The notes under the pieces are model-generated. The model saw only the letters and a program-made list of their open reading frames with translations, was not told where the DNA came from and made no database searches. This document shows positions 49,124 through 58,209 of a stretch of 64,000 nt of DNA, one piece after another. The stretch lies in assembly GCF_022568815.1 (NCBI RefSeq), contig NZ_JAKZHX010000001.1:186001-250000 (forward strand), in the 5' to 3' direction. Within the stretch, counting starts at the first letter, position 1. Every line of letters starts with the position of its first letter. Made by a program: the position numbers and the translations under genes. Source of the DNA: Undibacterium paludis (GTDB lineage Bacteria; Pseudomonadota; Gammaproteobacteria; Burkholderiales; Burkholderiaceae_D).

Positions 49124-49914
49124 TGACCAGCGAAAACATCATAGAAATCCGCGACTTGCGCACCCAGTTCGGGCGGGCCGTGGTGCATGACCAGTTGCAG
49201 CTTGATGTCAGACGGGGCGAGATACTCTCGATTGTTGGCGGTTCGGGCTCAGGCAAGACTGTACTGATGCGGCAGATGCTGGGACTGGAAACACCATCAC
49301 GCGGCCGCATCAAGGTGTTTGGCGAAGACTTGCATGACCCGCAGGCACGACATCTTGATTACCTGCGCAAGCGCTCGGGCATGCTGTTCCAGCATGGTGC
49401 ACTGTATTCGGCACTGAGCGTATTTGATAATGTTGCCCAACCCATGCGCGAACTGGGCACGCTGTCAGAAGACCTGATCAATGATCTGGTTTACCTGAAG
49501 CTGCACATGGTCGACATCGCCTTTGAACATGCGCGCAAGATGCCATCTGATTTGTCGGGCGGCATGATCAAACGCATTGCGCTCGCACGTGCACTCGCAC
49601 TCGATCCTGAATTATTGTTCCTTGATGAACCGACAGCCGGCCTGGACCCGGACCGCTCTGACAGCTTCGTTGAACTGATCTTATCCTTGCATCAACAGTT
49701 GAAGCTGACCGTCATCATGGTGACGCATGATCTTGACAGCCTGTTTGCCCTGTCCACGCGGATTGCCGTGCTGGCAGAAAAACGTGTGGTCAAGATCGGT
49801 ACGCCGCACGAGGTCGTGGCCTACCATCATCCATTTATCGACAGTTTCTTTCTTGGAGGTCGCGGTCTGCGGGCCATGGAAGTACTGTCACCTCAACCGC
49901 CGCAGGAAATATAA
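49123..49914 (+). CDS. MlaF-type ABC transporter ATP-binding protein
   Basis: Cytoplasmic ATPase of the lipid transporter, 263 residues. Walker A is GGSGSGKT near residue 40, the signature is LSGGM, and Walker B is LLFLDEPTAGLDP, followed by the H-loop MVTHDLDSL. ATG at 49123 overlaps the permease stop; the TTG just before it is an artefact of an open frame. The LRKRSGMLFQHGALYSALSVFDNV segment is typical of the MlaF branch. Confidence 0.93.
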   Translation: MTSENIIEIRDLRTQFGRAVVHDQLQLDVRRGEILSIVGGSGSGKTVLMRQMLGLETPSRGRIKVFGEDLHDPQARHLDYLRKRSGMLFQHGALYSALSVFDNVAQPMRELGTLSEDLINDLVYLKLHMVDIAFEHARKMPSDLSGGMIKRIALARALALDPELLFLDEPTAGLDPDRSDSFVELILSLHQQLKLTVIMVTHDLDSLFALSTRIAVLAEKRVVKIGTPHEVVAYHHPFIDSFFLGGRGLRAMEVLSPQPPQEI

Positions 49915-49917
49915 GCT

Positions 49918-50862
49918 ATGGAAAACAGATCTCATGCACTGATGGCTGGTTTCTTTACCATCGCATTGCTGATACTGGCAACCGTCCTGGCCATCTGGCT
50001 GGGGCGTGACAAGATCAAACGCGTCCCTTATGAAGTCGTCACGAAAATGGCGGTTTCCGGACTCAACCTACAAGCAGCGGTGCGTTACAAGGGTATCAAA
50101 GTCGGCAATGTCACGGATATTGATTTCGATGACAATGTACCGGGCCAGATCATTTTACGCCTGGAAATCATTCCCGATACACCGGTGACCAGCTCAACCT
50201 ACGCAACACTTGGCTATCAGGGCGTCACGGGCATTGCCTTTGTACAGCTTGATGACGATGGTTCGTCAAAGCAGTTGCTGACAGCAAGCACTGGCGATTC
50301 AGGTGCAATTCCAAGAATACCCCTGCGTCCGGGCATGTTGCAAAACCTGGAACAGCGTGGTCAGGCCATCCTGGTGCAAACCGAGGAATTGACCAAACGC
50401 CTCAACACCATGCTGGACCCGGCAAACCAGAAAAAACTGATGACCACCATAGAAAATTTTGGCAAGGCGTCTGCCGCATGGGAAGCCCTGCCAAAGAAAC
50501 TTGAACCCACCATCGCCCGTTTGCCGGGACTGGCAGATCAGGCAAAGTCCACCCTGGCTGAAGTGCGTCATCTGTCTGCTGATGCCAGCAAGTTGAGCAA
50601 TAACCTGAATCAGCTAACCACCAGCCTCCAGGCACCTGACGGCCCGTTGGCGCGCTTCAATCTGGCCATGGACAATGTGAGCAACAGCCTGATACTGGAT
50701 ACGCTGCCTCAAGTCCAAAGCGTCACCGGTGAAGCAAAAACCAGCCTGCGCTCATTCAACCGCCTGTCTGATTCATTAAAAGAAAGGCCGCAGAGCCTGT
50801 TGTTCGGCCCTGCTGCTGGTACGCCAGGACCGGGCGAACCAGGTTTTGTCGCTCCCAGATAA
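49918..50862 (+). CDS. MCE-domain (MlaD family) substrate-binding protein
   Basis: 314 residues: one N-terminal membrane helix (about 10-30), an MCE domain at about 40-120 with VSGLNLQAAVRYKGIKVGNVTDI, and a long helical C-terminal region, longer than in E. coli MlaD (about 180). MCE proteins form rings or tubes that carry lipids across the periplasm. It lies 3 bases after the ATPase gene. The extended coiled region suggests a PqiB/YebT-like or Mce-type bridge, but with a single MCE domain. Confidence 0.9.
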   Translation: MENRSHALMAGFFTIALLILATVLAIWLGRDKIKRVPYEVVTKMAVSGLNLQAAVRYKGIKVGNVTDIDFDDNVPGQIILRLEIIPDTPVTSSTYATLGYQGVTGIAFVQLDDDGSSKQLLTASTGDSGAIPRIPLRPGMLQNLEQRGQAILVQTEELTKRLNTMLDPANQKKLMTTIENFGKASAAWEALPKKLEPTIARLPGLADQAKSTLAEVRHLSADASKLSNNLNQLTTSLQAPDGPLARFNLAMDNVSNSLILDTLPQVQSVTGEAKTSLRSFNRLSDSLKERPQSLLFGPAAGTPGPGEPGFVAPR

Positions 50863-50872
50863 AGGAAACTCC

Positions 50873-51496
50873 ATGACATATCCTGCATTTTTTCGCGGAC
50901 TGATAAAGACAGGCATGATGCTGTTTTTCCTTGCCGCCCTGTCGGCATGCAACAGCACCCCGGTAGTACAGCAACAACACTATGATTTCGGCCCGTTACC
51001 GGCAAACGCCATAGAGACAAACAGTCAAAGCAAGCTGCAACTGAACCTGACAGAGATCACTGCCCCAGTTTCACTCGACAGCAATGCCATGCTCTACCGC
51101 CTGCAATATGACAATGTACAGGCGCTGAAAGCCTATTCCATCCATAAATGGAGCATGTCACCGGCGCAGATGCTGACGCAAAGATTGAAAGCCAGCCTGG
51201 CTGCCAGGGGCCACAATATCCTGACGCGCGGTGATGGTGCCGGCAATTTACCCAGCCTGCATATAGAGTTAGATGAGTTTTCCCAGATTTTCAGTTCGGC
51301 CAGCCAAAGCCATGCCCAGCTCAATCTGCGCGCCAACCTGATCAAGGCCAACAAACTGATTGCCCAGAAAAACTTTGAGCAAAAAATTGTTGCAACCAGC
51401 CCCGATGCGCCTGGCGGCGCAAGAGCCATGCGAGAAGCCGCAGACGCAATCATCGCCGACATGCAAACCTGGCTGGCAACATTGCCATTGAAGTAA
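50873..51496 (+). CDS. ABC-type transport auxiliary lipoprotein (PqiC/YmbA-like)
   Basis: 207 residues from ATG 50873 (MTYPAFFRGLIKTGMMLFF), with AAGGAA upstream; an earlier in-frame start lies inside the previous gene's end. Lipobox LSAC at about residue 25, then the ABC_trans_aux domain. PqiC-type lipoproteins sit in the outer membrane and cap MCE bridges. Last gene of the four-gene transporter operon. Confidence 0.88.
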   Translation: MTYPAFFRGLIKTGMMLFFLAALSACNSTPVVQQQHYDFGPLPANAIETNSQSKLQLNLTEITAPVSLDSNAMLYRLQYDNVQALKAYSIHKWSMSPAQMLTQRLKASLAARGHNILTRGDGAGNLPSLHIELDEFSQIFSSASQSHAQLNLRANLIKANKLIAQKNFEQKIVATSPDAPGGARAMREAADAIIADMQTWLATLPLK

Positions 51497-51518
51497 GAGA
51501 TGTACTGACAGACACATC

Positions 51519-52667
51519 ATGCAAGCAGCCACCAACGCTGACGCTGTCAGCACCATGCGCAGCTCGCCCTTTGCCAGGGCGAGCCTGGTTGCCTATGTGT
51601 TCCTGATCTTTTACGCCAGCTGGTTTCCTTTCACCGGCTGGCAATTTAACAGCTGGGCAACCTTGCCCGATGTGATACGGCAATGGCCGCGCTACTGGTC
51701 GGGCTTTGATGCCGCCGTCAACGTGATCGGTTACATCCCTTACGGCATCCTGGTGGTGTTTGCGCTTTATCCCCATATTACCCGCTGGCGTGCTGCATTG
51801 CTGGCCAGCATCAGCGGAGCATTTATCTCGGCCACGGCAGAGATCGTCCAGATATTGCTGCCCAGCCGGGTGACCTCTTTACTTGATTTTCTCACCAATA
51901 CGTCGGGCGCCATCACCGGTGCCATACTCGGGGCCTTGCTCACTCCGCTGATACTTGAAAAAGGCCGTCTGCAACTGTTACGCAAGCAATGGACACATAA
52001 GGAATCGAGCCGCGAAATCCTGGTGCTGGGCTTGTGGATCATGGCGCAGATTTACCCGCAAGCCTATCTGTTTGGCCTGGGGCAGCTATTGCCACTGATT
52101 TCGCAAACCCTGAGTGAGCTGATGGGCTTGGACATTGACCTGGTCACCCTGATACTGCAAGGTTTTGAACCCAGCGCAGAGGAATATTTATTGTCAGAGA
52201 CCATCATCACTGCCTGTAGCTGCACCGGCGCTCTGCTGCTATGTCTGAGCCTGCTGAACCGCCACGCCCCCAAAACGGCGCTAACGGGCCTGCTGCTCAT
52301 TGCCGCCCTGACAGTCAAGGCCCTGGCCAGCGCGCTGTTGTTCAAGCCTGAATATGCATTTGCCTGGCTAACGCCAGGTGCGCGTGGCGGCCTGCTGATC
52401 AGCCTGATCATGGTGTATGGTTTTTCATTTGCGCCCTCTGTCGCGCAAAGACGCCTGGCCCTGTTACTGCTTGGCATTTCACTGGTGGTTATCAACCTGG
52501 TGTCTGACAATCCGTATTTTGCAGCCACCATGCAGACCTGGGTGCAAGGCAAATTCCTGAACTTCAATGGCGCTGCCCAGTTCCTGTCCATCTTCTGGCC
52601 CTATCTGGCCATCTGGGCCCTGCTGCGCAAAACCCGGCCCGCCCATCAACAAGCGACAGCCCCCTGA
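51519..52667 (+). CDS. VanZ-family membrane protein
   Basis: 382 residues with about nine to ten hydrophobic segments. The N-terminal half shows the VanZ-like pattern: ASWFPFTGW, then a D-A-x-x-N-V-I-G-Y-I-P-Y-G motif and the S-A-x-x-E-x-x-Q segment (SATAEIVQILLPSR), with DFLTNTSGAITGA. VanZ proteins are linked to teicoplanin resistance in some Firmicutes, but most proteobacterial members have no known role. It follows the transporter operon by 22 bases and may be cotranscribed. Confidence 0.85.
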   Translation: MQAATNADAVSTMRSSPFARASLVAYVFLIFYASWFPFTGWQFNSWATLPDVIRQWPRYWSGFDAAVNVIGYIPYGILVVFALYPHITRWRAALLASISGAFISATAEIVQILLPSRVTSLLDFLTNTSGAITGAILGALLTPLILEKGRLQLLRKQWTHKESSREILVLGLWIMAQIYPQAYLFGLGQLLPLISQTLSELMGLDIDLVTLILQGFEPSAEEYLLSETIITACSCTGALLLCLSLLNRHAPKTALTGLLLIAALTVKALASALLFKPEYAFAWLTPGARGGLLISLIMVYGFSFAPSVAQRRLALLLLGISLVVINLVSDNPYFAATMQTWVQGKFLNFNGAAQFLSIFWPYLAIWALLRKTRPAHQQATAP

Positions 52668-52779
52668 AGAATTGCAGTATCATAGCGAGCTTCAGCAGTC
52701 CTCATTCTATGGCTGCTTAATGTAGCTACCTCGCACGTGGCAACGCAATGTGGTTAAATAATCGCCAGCTGGAAACCTT

Positions 52780-53097
52780 ATGTCTGAAGCACTCTATTAT
52801 CAAAAGCATGTCTTTTTTTGCCTGAATCACCGTGAAGATGGTCGCCCCTGTTGCGCGGACCGTGGTGCGCAAGCCGCCCAGGAACACGCCAAGCGTCGCA
52901 TCAAACAGCTGGACATGAATGGCCATGGCAAGATACGCATCAACAAAGCCGGTTGCCTGGATCGTTGTGAAGAAGGGCCTGTACTGGTGGTCTACCCGCA
53001 AGGCACCTGGTATACCTTTGTCGACCAGTCCGATATTGATGAAATAATTGACGTGGACCTGATAGGCGGTGGCATCGTCGAACGCCTGAAGGTGTAA
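52780..53097 (+). CDS. Thioredoxin-like [2Fe-2S] ferredoxin family protein
   Basis: 105 residues of the small thioredoxin-fold [2Fe-2S] family. Cysteine ligand candidates are C14 and C24/C25 in FFCLNHREDGRPCC, and the late pair in AGCLDRCEEGPV (C-x3-C). The Y-P-Q-G-T-W-Y segment after them is typical. Redox partner unknown. It ends 4 bases before an alpha/beta hydrolase gene, so the two are likely cotranscribed; this pairing recurs in betaproteobacteria as I recall. Confidence 0.88.
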   Translation: MSEALYYQKHVFFCLNHREDGRPCCADRGAQAAQEHAKRRIKQLDMNGHGKIRINKAGCLDRCEEGPVLVVYPQGTWYTFVDQSDIDEIIDVDLIGGGIVERLKV

Positions 53098-53101
53098 CGG
53101 C

Positions 53102-53740
53102 ATGAATGCGCAGACCGAACATTTTCTGATTCAGGGCACAGCAGGAAACCTGCAATGCGCGCTGGATCTGCCCGATCCCGACAGTATCCCCAGCCCACGC
53201 GGGCTGGCCCTGGTGGCTCATCCTCATCCGCTGTATGGCGGCACCATGGATAACAAGGTCGCGCAAACCCTGGCGCGTACGTTTACCGCACTTGGTTATG
53301 TTGCAGTACGCATGAATTTTCGCGGTGTCGGCCAATCTGAAGGCAGTTACGACACCGGTATCGGCGAAACGGATGACATGGAAGTCCTGCTCAAGGCCAT
53401 GCGTCAACGTTACCCCGATCTGCCTCTGGCATTGAGCGGTTTTTCCTTTGGCAGCTTTGTCCAGGCCCGGCTGCAACAACGCCTGAAGGAACAGGCTGTG
53501 GCAGTGGAACGCCTGGTGCTGGTCGGTGCCGCTGCCGGCAAATGGGACATGCCGGCGATACCGGCCAATACCATCCTGATCCATGGTGAGCTTGATGACA
53601 CCATACCATTGAGCGCCGTGTTCGAATGGTTGCGCCCACAGGACATACCCGTCACTGTTATCCCTGGCGCAGATCATTTCTTCCACCGTCGCCTGCATCA
53701 TATCAAGCAAATAATCATCAGCATGTGGGATAAGGCCTGA
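53102..53740 (+). CDS. Alpha/beta hydrolase (KANL3/Tex30-like)
   Basis: 212 residues with a compact alpha/beta-hydrolase fold. HPHPLYGGTMDNKV near residue 40 is the oxyanion-side motif of this family, S-G-F-S-F-G-S near 115 holds the nucleophile serine, and D in HGELDDTIPL and H in GADHFFHR complete the triad. No lid domain is present. Substrate unknown. Confidence 0.88.
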   Translation: MNAQTEHFLIQGTAGNLQCALDLPDPDSIPSPRGLALVAHPHPLYGGTMDNKVAQTLARTFTALGYVAVRMNFRGVGQSEGSYDTGIGETDDMEVLLKAMRQRYPDLPLALSGFSFGSFVQARLQQRLKEQAVAVERLVLVGAAAGKWDMPAIPANTILIHGELDDTIPLSAVFEWLRPQDIPVTVIPGADHFFHRRLHHIKQIIISMWDKA

Positions 53741-53796
53741 TGCTGTCGCTTCCAATTCCTTAGCTTTTTTGTCACACTTTGTTTTACTCGCCCCCA

Positions 53797-54945
53797 ATGA
53801 AAAAATTCCTCGCTACCCTTGCAGTCTCGCTGCTGACCATGTCAGCTGCGGTTGCACAAAGTCTGCCTGCGCCTACGATTGCCTCCAAATCCTGGCTCTT
53901 GCTCGATGCCACCAGTAACCAGGTGATCGCTGCTCAGGAACCAACGATGAGCATAGAACCGGCCTCGCTGACCAAGATCCTGACTGCCTATATGGTGTTC
54001 TCTGCCCTCAGGGACAAGAAACTCGATCTCAACCAGAGCATCAATGTATCGACCCGCGCCTGGAAGGTGGACGGCAGCAGTTCCAAGATGTTCATCGAGC
54101 CGAACAAGCCGGTCACCATCAATGAGCTGCTTTACGGCCTGATCGTTCAGTCCGGCAATGATGCCGCCGTCGCCCTGGCCGAAGCTGTGGCCGGCAGTGA
54201 AGACGCCTTTGTCGTGCAGATGAATCGTGAAGCCGAACGTATGGGTTTGAAAAACACCCGTTTTGCCAATGCACATGGCCTGCCCAGCAAGGACAATTAT
54301 TCCACCGCCCAGGACCTGGCGACACTGGCTGCACGGTTGATTGCTGATCATCCTGACTTTTTCAAAACCTATTACTCCACCAAGAGTTACACCTATAACA
54401 AGATCACCCAGCCCAACCGCAACCGCCTGCTGTGGCTGGACCCCAGTGTGGACGGCATGAAAACCGGCCACACTTCAAGCGCCGGCTATAGCCTGATCTC
54501 GACAGCGAATCGCCCTAATGGCACAGGACAGCGTCGCCTGATCTCAGTCGTGATCGGCGCCGAAAGTGATCAGGTCCGTGCGCAGGAAAGCCTGAAATTG
54601 CTCAACTGGGGCTACCTGAACTTTGACACCCTGAAGCTGTATGACAAGGGCCAGGCAATCGCCACGCCGGAAGTCTGGAAAGGCACACAGGCACAGGTCA
54701 AGATCGGTTTTGACCGTGAACTGTATGTGACCCTGCCCAAAGGCGCTGCGGCCAAGCTGAAACCGGCGCTGGAACGCAAAGACCCGCTGGTGGCGCCGGT
54801 TGCCTTGAACAGCAAGGTCGGTACAGTCAAGATGATGCTCGATGGCAAAGCGGTAGCTGAATTCCCGGTCATCGCGCTGGAGCAGGTCAACCAGGCCAGC
54901 ATCTTTGGTCGCGCCTGGGATTCGATACGCCTGATGTTCAAATAA
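53797..54945 (+). CDS. dacC: D-alanyl-D-alanine carboxypeptidase (PBP5/6 family)
   Basis: Removes the terminal D-Ala from peptidoglycan pentapeptides. ATG at 53797 begins a clear signal peptide (MKKFLATLAVSLLTMSAAVAQ); 382 residues in all. Active-site motifs are S-L-T-K (PASLTKILTAY), S-G-N (VQSGNDAAVALAE) and K-T-G (DGMKTGHTSSAGYS). A PBP5-type beta domain and a C-terminal amphipathic helix (SIFGRAWDSIRLMFK) for membrane attachment follow. dacA and dacC cannot be separated by sequence alone. It is upstream of dat, as in relatives. Confidence 0.93.
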   Translation: MKKFLATLAVSLLTMSAAVAQSLPAPTIASKSWLLLDATSNQVIAAQEPTMSIEPASLTKILTAYMVFSALRDKKLDLNQSINVSTRAWKVDGSSSKMFIEPNKPVTINELLYGLIVQSGNDAAVALAEAVAGSEDAFVVQMNREAERMGLKNTRFANAHGLPSKDNYSTAQDLATLAARLIADHPDFFKTYYSTKSYTYNKITQPNRNRLLWLDPSVDGMKTGHTSSAGYSLISTANRPNGTGQRRLISVVIGAESDQVRAQESLKLLNWGYLNFDTLKLYDKGQAIATPEVWKGTQAQVKIGFDRELYVTLPKGAAAKLKPALERKDPLVAPVALNSKVGTVKMMLDGKAVAEFPVIALEQVNQASIFGRAWDSIRLMFK

Positions 54946-55097
54946 GCAAGCCCCTTCCTGATGATGCGCTGCCGCCTGCGGGCAGCGCATCCGTTCATTG
55001 TCCATTAATAGAGGTTATGCTGGTATGCGTTATTTGCATCAACCAGCCTGTCTTTCTGTGTGAAAATGCCTTTTTCGACTCGGCATGTACACACATC

Positions 55098-55943
55098 ATG
55101 AATGATCCCCTGGTTTACCTGAATGGCGAAATGACGCCCCTGTCCGAAGCCAAAATCCCGGTTCTCGACCGTGGTTTCATTTTTGGTGACGGCATTTACG
55201 AAGTCATCCCTATTTACGGACGCAAGATGTTCCGCGCCGACCAGCATCTGGCCCGCCTGTTCCGTAGCCTGGCATCGATAAGTATTACCAATCCGCATAG
55301 CAAAGAAGAATGGCTGGGCCTGATCGACAAGGTCATGGCAGCCCATGAAGCCGATGACCAGATGGTCTACCTGCAAGTCACGCGTGGTGTTGCCAGACGC
55401 GCCCATGCCTTTCCCAAGGATGTGACACCAACTGTTTTCATCATGACCAACCCCATTGTCCTGCCCAGCGCTGCAGCACGTGAAAACGGCGTGGCCTGCG
55501 TAACCATGGAAGACAAGCGCTGGCTGCGCTGTGAGATCAAGTCGATCTCCCTGCTGGGCAATATCCTGGCGGCGCAAAATGCCGCCGAACATGATGCGAC
55601 TGAGAGCATACAGTTCCGTGATGGTTACCTGACCGAGGCATCAGCATCGAATGTGTGGATAGTCAAGGACGGCGTACTGATGGGGCCACCCAAGGACAAT
55701 CTCATCCTCGAAGGCATACGCTACGGCCTGATAGAAGAGCTGTGTGCCGCCAACAATATACCTCTGCAAGCCCGTCGCATCACACGCGAAGAAGTTTTTG
55801 CCGCCGATGAAGTCATGTTGTCCTCTGCCACCAAGGAAGTGCTGGCTGTCGTCAAGCTTGACGGTAAGAGCATAGGCGATGGCAAACCCGGTGCGGTTTA
55901 CCACAAGCTGTACGCTGCCTATCAACAAGCCAAGGCAGCATAA
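55098..55943 (+). CDS. dat: Class IV aminotransferase, D-amino acid transaminase type
   Basis: PLP enzyme of fold type IV, 281 residues from ATG 55098 (MNDPLVYLNGEMTPL); the longer upstream reading lacks homology. The PLP lysine is in CEIKSISLLGNILAAQNA, and the DRGFIFGDGIYEVIPIY and LTEASASNVWIVKDG motifs fit D-amino-acid transaminases. It supplies D-Ala/D-Glu or 2-oxo acids. A branched-chain or 4-amino-4-deoxychorismate specificity is less likely, but cannot be excluded. Confidence 0.87.
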   Translation: MNDPLVYLNGEMTPLSEAKIPVLDRGFIFGDGIYEVIPIYGRKMFRADQHLARLFRSLASISITNPHSKEEWLGLIDKVMAAHEADDQMVYLQVTRGVARRAHAFPKDVTPTVFIMTNPIVLPSAAARENGVACVTMEDKRWLRCEIKSISLLGNILAAQNAAEHDATESIQFRDGYLTEASASNVWIVKDGVLMGPPKDNLILEGIRYGLIEELCAANNIPLQARRITREEVFAADEVMLSSATKEVLAVVKLDGKSIGDGKPGAVYHKLYAAYQQAKAA

Positions 55944-55979
55944 AAAAATGCCTTCATGCAATTACTGCATGAAGGCATT
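55942..55979. terminator. Strong convergent terminator between dat and the reductase gene
   Basis: Perfect 14-bp stem AATGCCTTCATGCA/TGCATGAAGGCATT with a five-base loop starting 3 bases after the dat stop. The A-run on the left gives a T-run on the minus strand, so it best ends the convergent reductase transcript but is strong enough for both. Confidence 0.85.
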
Positions 55980-56017
55980 CCTGACAAACAGAATTCACTA
56001 CAGCAACCATGCCGGTT

Positions 56018-56695
56018 TTATGCAGGCTGTGCGGTTGCCTGCCCCAGCAGACTGAAACCGTGGGTCCAGTGCTGACGCTGGATGGCATAACTGATCCACA
56101 ACATCGCCAGAGGCTCAAGCAGGCGGCTGGCGGTAATATCGCCCATATCTATCGCTGAACGCCAGCCAAACCCCTTCAGGATGGCGGCAACCTCTTGCTT
56201 GGCCTCCTTGTCATTACCGGCGATAAACATGTCAGGCTGACCATCTGGCAATTTGGGCTGGATCATGTGACCGACAGTGATGCTGTTCAAAGCCTTGACC
56301 ACCCGCGCTTGTGGCAACAACCTTTGCACCAGCTCGCCCGCAGAATCACTGAAGCCTACTGCCAGCCTGGGTGAACCTGTTTCAAAATCCAGCAGTGGAT
56401 TGACAGCATCAATGACAGTTTTTCCTGCAAGATTGGCAGGGCCTGCCAGCTCCAGTCCTTCTTGCAAACCTGCCCAAGGCAATGCCACAAAAACCAGGTC
56501 TGCTGCCCTGGCAGCATAGTCATAACTGCTGGCACGTGCGGCGGGCACAGCCGCCAGTGCTTCCCTGCTTTTGTCACTGTCGGGGTTGCGGGTGCCAAAG
56601 ATCACTTGATAACCCAGGCTGGCAAAACCCTTTGCAATCGTCACGCCAACCATGCCGTTACCCAGAACTGCTACTGTTTTTGAAGTTGTCTGCAT
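56018..56695 (-). CDS. NADPH-dependent F420 reductase-like oxidoreductase
   Basis: 225 residues from ATG 56695, preceded by AGGAG; a longer upstream reading runs into the regulatory region. The Rossmann motif VAVLGNGMVGVTIAKGFASLGYQV (G-x-G-x-x-G) is at the start, NADPH-specific GTRN follows, and the later VVKALNSITVGHM segment is typical of the F420H2:NADP oxidoreductase/NAD-binding domain family. F420 itself is not expected in this group, so the real substrate is unknown. Divergent from a LysR regulator, which probably controls it. Confidence 0.83.
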   Translation of the reverse strand: MQTTSKTVAVLGNGMVGVTIAKGFASLGYQVIFGTRNPDSDKSREALAAVPAARASSYDYAARAADLVFVALPWAGLQEGLELAGPANLAGKTVIDAVNPLLDFETGSPRLAVGFSDSAGELVQRLLPQARVVKALNSITVGHMIQPKLPDGQPDMFIAGNDKEAKQEVAAILKGFGWRSAIDMGDITASRLLEPLAMLWISYAIQRQHWTHGFSLLGQATAQPA

Positions 56696-56737
56696 TTGAT
56701 TTCTCCTATGTGTGTGTTGATGGGAGTGATTGTGACC

Positions 56738-56751
56738 GCATTGATTAATGC
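56738..56751. promoter_or_regulatory. Possible LysR operator in the divergent intergenic region
   Basis: Perfect dyad GCATT-GATT-AATGC in the 104-base interval between the reductase and the LysR gene. Position and symmetry fit a LysR-type binding site; no effector can be inferred. Confidence 0.4.
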
Positions 56752-56799
56752 TGATAAGCCAGCTATTCTTATTTTCAATCACAACTTCAGGTTACGAAT

Positions 56800-57759
56800 A
56801 TGAAACTTGACGTCTCCCAACGTGTACCCGCCATGCTGTCTTTTATACAAGCTGCCGATCATGGCAGCTTTGCCGCGGCGGCACGTTCCCTGCAAATATC
56901 AGCAGCAGCCGTCAGCAAGAATGTCGCCAGCCTGGAAAAAGCCCTGGGCGTGCGCCTGATGAACCGCAGCACCCGCTCGCTGCAACTGACACCTGAAGGT
57001 CAGTCCTTTCTGGAAAAAGCACGAATTGCCATAGACGCACTGGATCACGCAGTCGAAAGCGTCACCAGGCAGCATGGTGAAGTCGTTGGCCCGGTCAGGA
57101 TATCGACCGGCAATGCCTTTGGCATGCATTACCTGCTGCCATTACTGCCGAAGTTGCAGGAGCGTCATCCCGGTCTGCAACTGGCGATAGATTTTGATGA
57201 TCACCGCATCGACCTGGTGCGGGACGGTTATGACCTGGCCCTGCGCGGCGGCATGATAGAAGATTCCAGCGTGGTATCGCGCACCATATGCACTCTGCAT
57301 ATGGCGCTGGTGGCGGCGCCTGCCTACCTGGAGCGCCATGGCATACCAAAAACCATCGATGATCTCGACAAACACAGGCTGATCGCCGTACGCTTCCTGA
57401 ATGGCAAGATGACAAGCTGGAGTCTTAAACATGCGCAAGGCGCGGTCAACAGCCCGCAACCACGCGACCCGGCCCTGATCGTATCGGCACCGGAAGCTGC
57501 AGTGGAAGCGGCGTTGCTGGGCATGGGCATCGCCCAGGTTGGCGTCCACCATGCCTCGCGTTATCTGCACGAAAAGCGACTCAAGATCGTGCTGGGTTCG
57601 GAACATGCTGCAGGCAACCGACAGATGGTATTGCAATATCCACATCGTGCCCTGGTCGCACCACGCATCAAGGCTACGGTCGATTTTTTACTGGAAGAAA
57701 TGGCAAAAACAGAATCCCTGCATATTCCCTTGTCGGCATTGCATGCTTTCCATGCCTGA
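56800..57759 (+). CDS. LysR-family transcriptional regulator
   Basis: 319 residues. N-terminal winged helix (AADHGSFAAAARSLQISAAAVSKNVASLEKALGVRLMNRSTRSLQ), a linker helix and a periplasmic-binding-like effector domain. The recognition helix and the absence of an extra domain resemble the CrgA/DsdC-like group that controls adjacent oxidoreductases. Divergently placed from the reductase gene at 56018-56695, its likely target. Confidence 0.92.
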   Translation: MKLDVSQRVPAMLSFIQAADHGSFAAAARSLQISAAAVSKNVASLEKALGVRLMNRSTRSLQLTPEGQSFLEKARIAIDALDHAVESVTRQHGEVVGPVRISTGNAFGMHYLLPLLPKLQERHPGLQLAIDFDDHRIDLVRDGYDLALRGGMIEDSSVVSRTICTLHMALVAAPAYLERHGIPKTIDDLDKHRLIAVRFLNGKMTSWSLKHAQGAVNSPQPRDPALIVSAPEAAVEAALLGMGIAQVGVHHASRYLHEKRLKIVLGSEHAAGNRQMVLQYPHRALVAPRIKATVDFLLEEMAKTESLHIPLSALHAFHA

Positions 57760-57865
57760 TGCCTGCCATTCTGTCATCAGTGGAATGTGCATCTACTTTA
57801 ATATTGGAAAGTCGGGGCCAGGCCCCATATACTGGTATTGAAATTAACCGAGATTTGGAATCACT

Positions 57866-58147
57866 ATGGAAATGAGACCCATCCCCCCGGAAGAAAGCCT
57901 GATTGAATATCCGAGCGACTTCCCCATCAAGATCATGGGTGCCATGCATGATGAATTTGCCCAGACCATGGTGGAACTGGTGATTGAACATGACCCGACT
58001 TTTCATGCCGGCAAGGCAGAGATGCGCCCGTCCAGCAAAGGCACTTACCTGTCTGTTACCGTGACCGTGCGCGCCACCAGTCGTGAACAACTGGATAACC
58101 TGTATCGTGCACTGTCGTCCCACCCGATGGTGAAAGTGGTTCTTTGA
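57866..58147 (+). CDS. ybeD: DUF493 family protein YbeD
   Basis: 93 residues of the ACT-like UPF0250/YbeD family: PPEESLIEYPSDFPIKIMG and the C-terminal TSREQLDNLYRALSSHPMVKVVL. Role unknown, but the gene is usually between dat/dacA and lipB, suggesting a link to lipoate or cell-wall metabolism. Here it lies alone between two LysR genes, about 3.4 kb before lipB. Confidence 0.93.
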   Translation: MEMRPIPPEESLIEYPSDFPIKIMGAMHDEFAQTMVELVIEHDPTFHAGKAEMRPSSKGTYLSVTVTVRATSREQLDNLYRALSSHPMVKVVL

Positions 58148-58209
58148 TTTTCTGGCCTGCCTGTCTGCTTGTTACATGACCAGACATGCAGGCACACCAT
58201 CTTCGTGCT

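Noticed and set aside
57813-57825. GGGGCC-A-GGCCCC dyad before ybeD
   Set aside because: Short, GC-only and without T-run or clear position relative to a promoter; could be chance.
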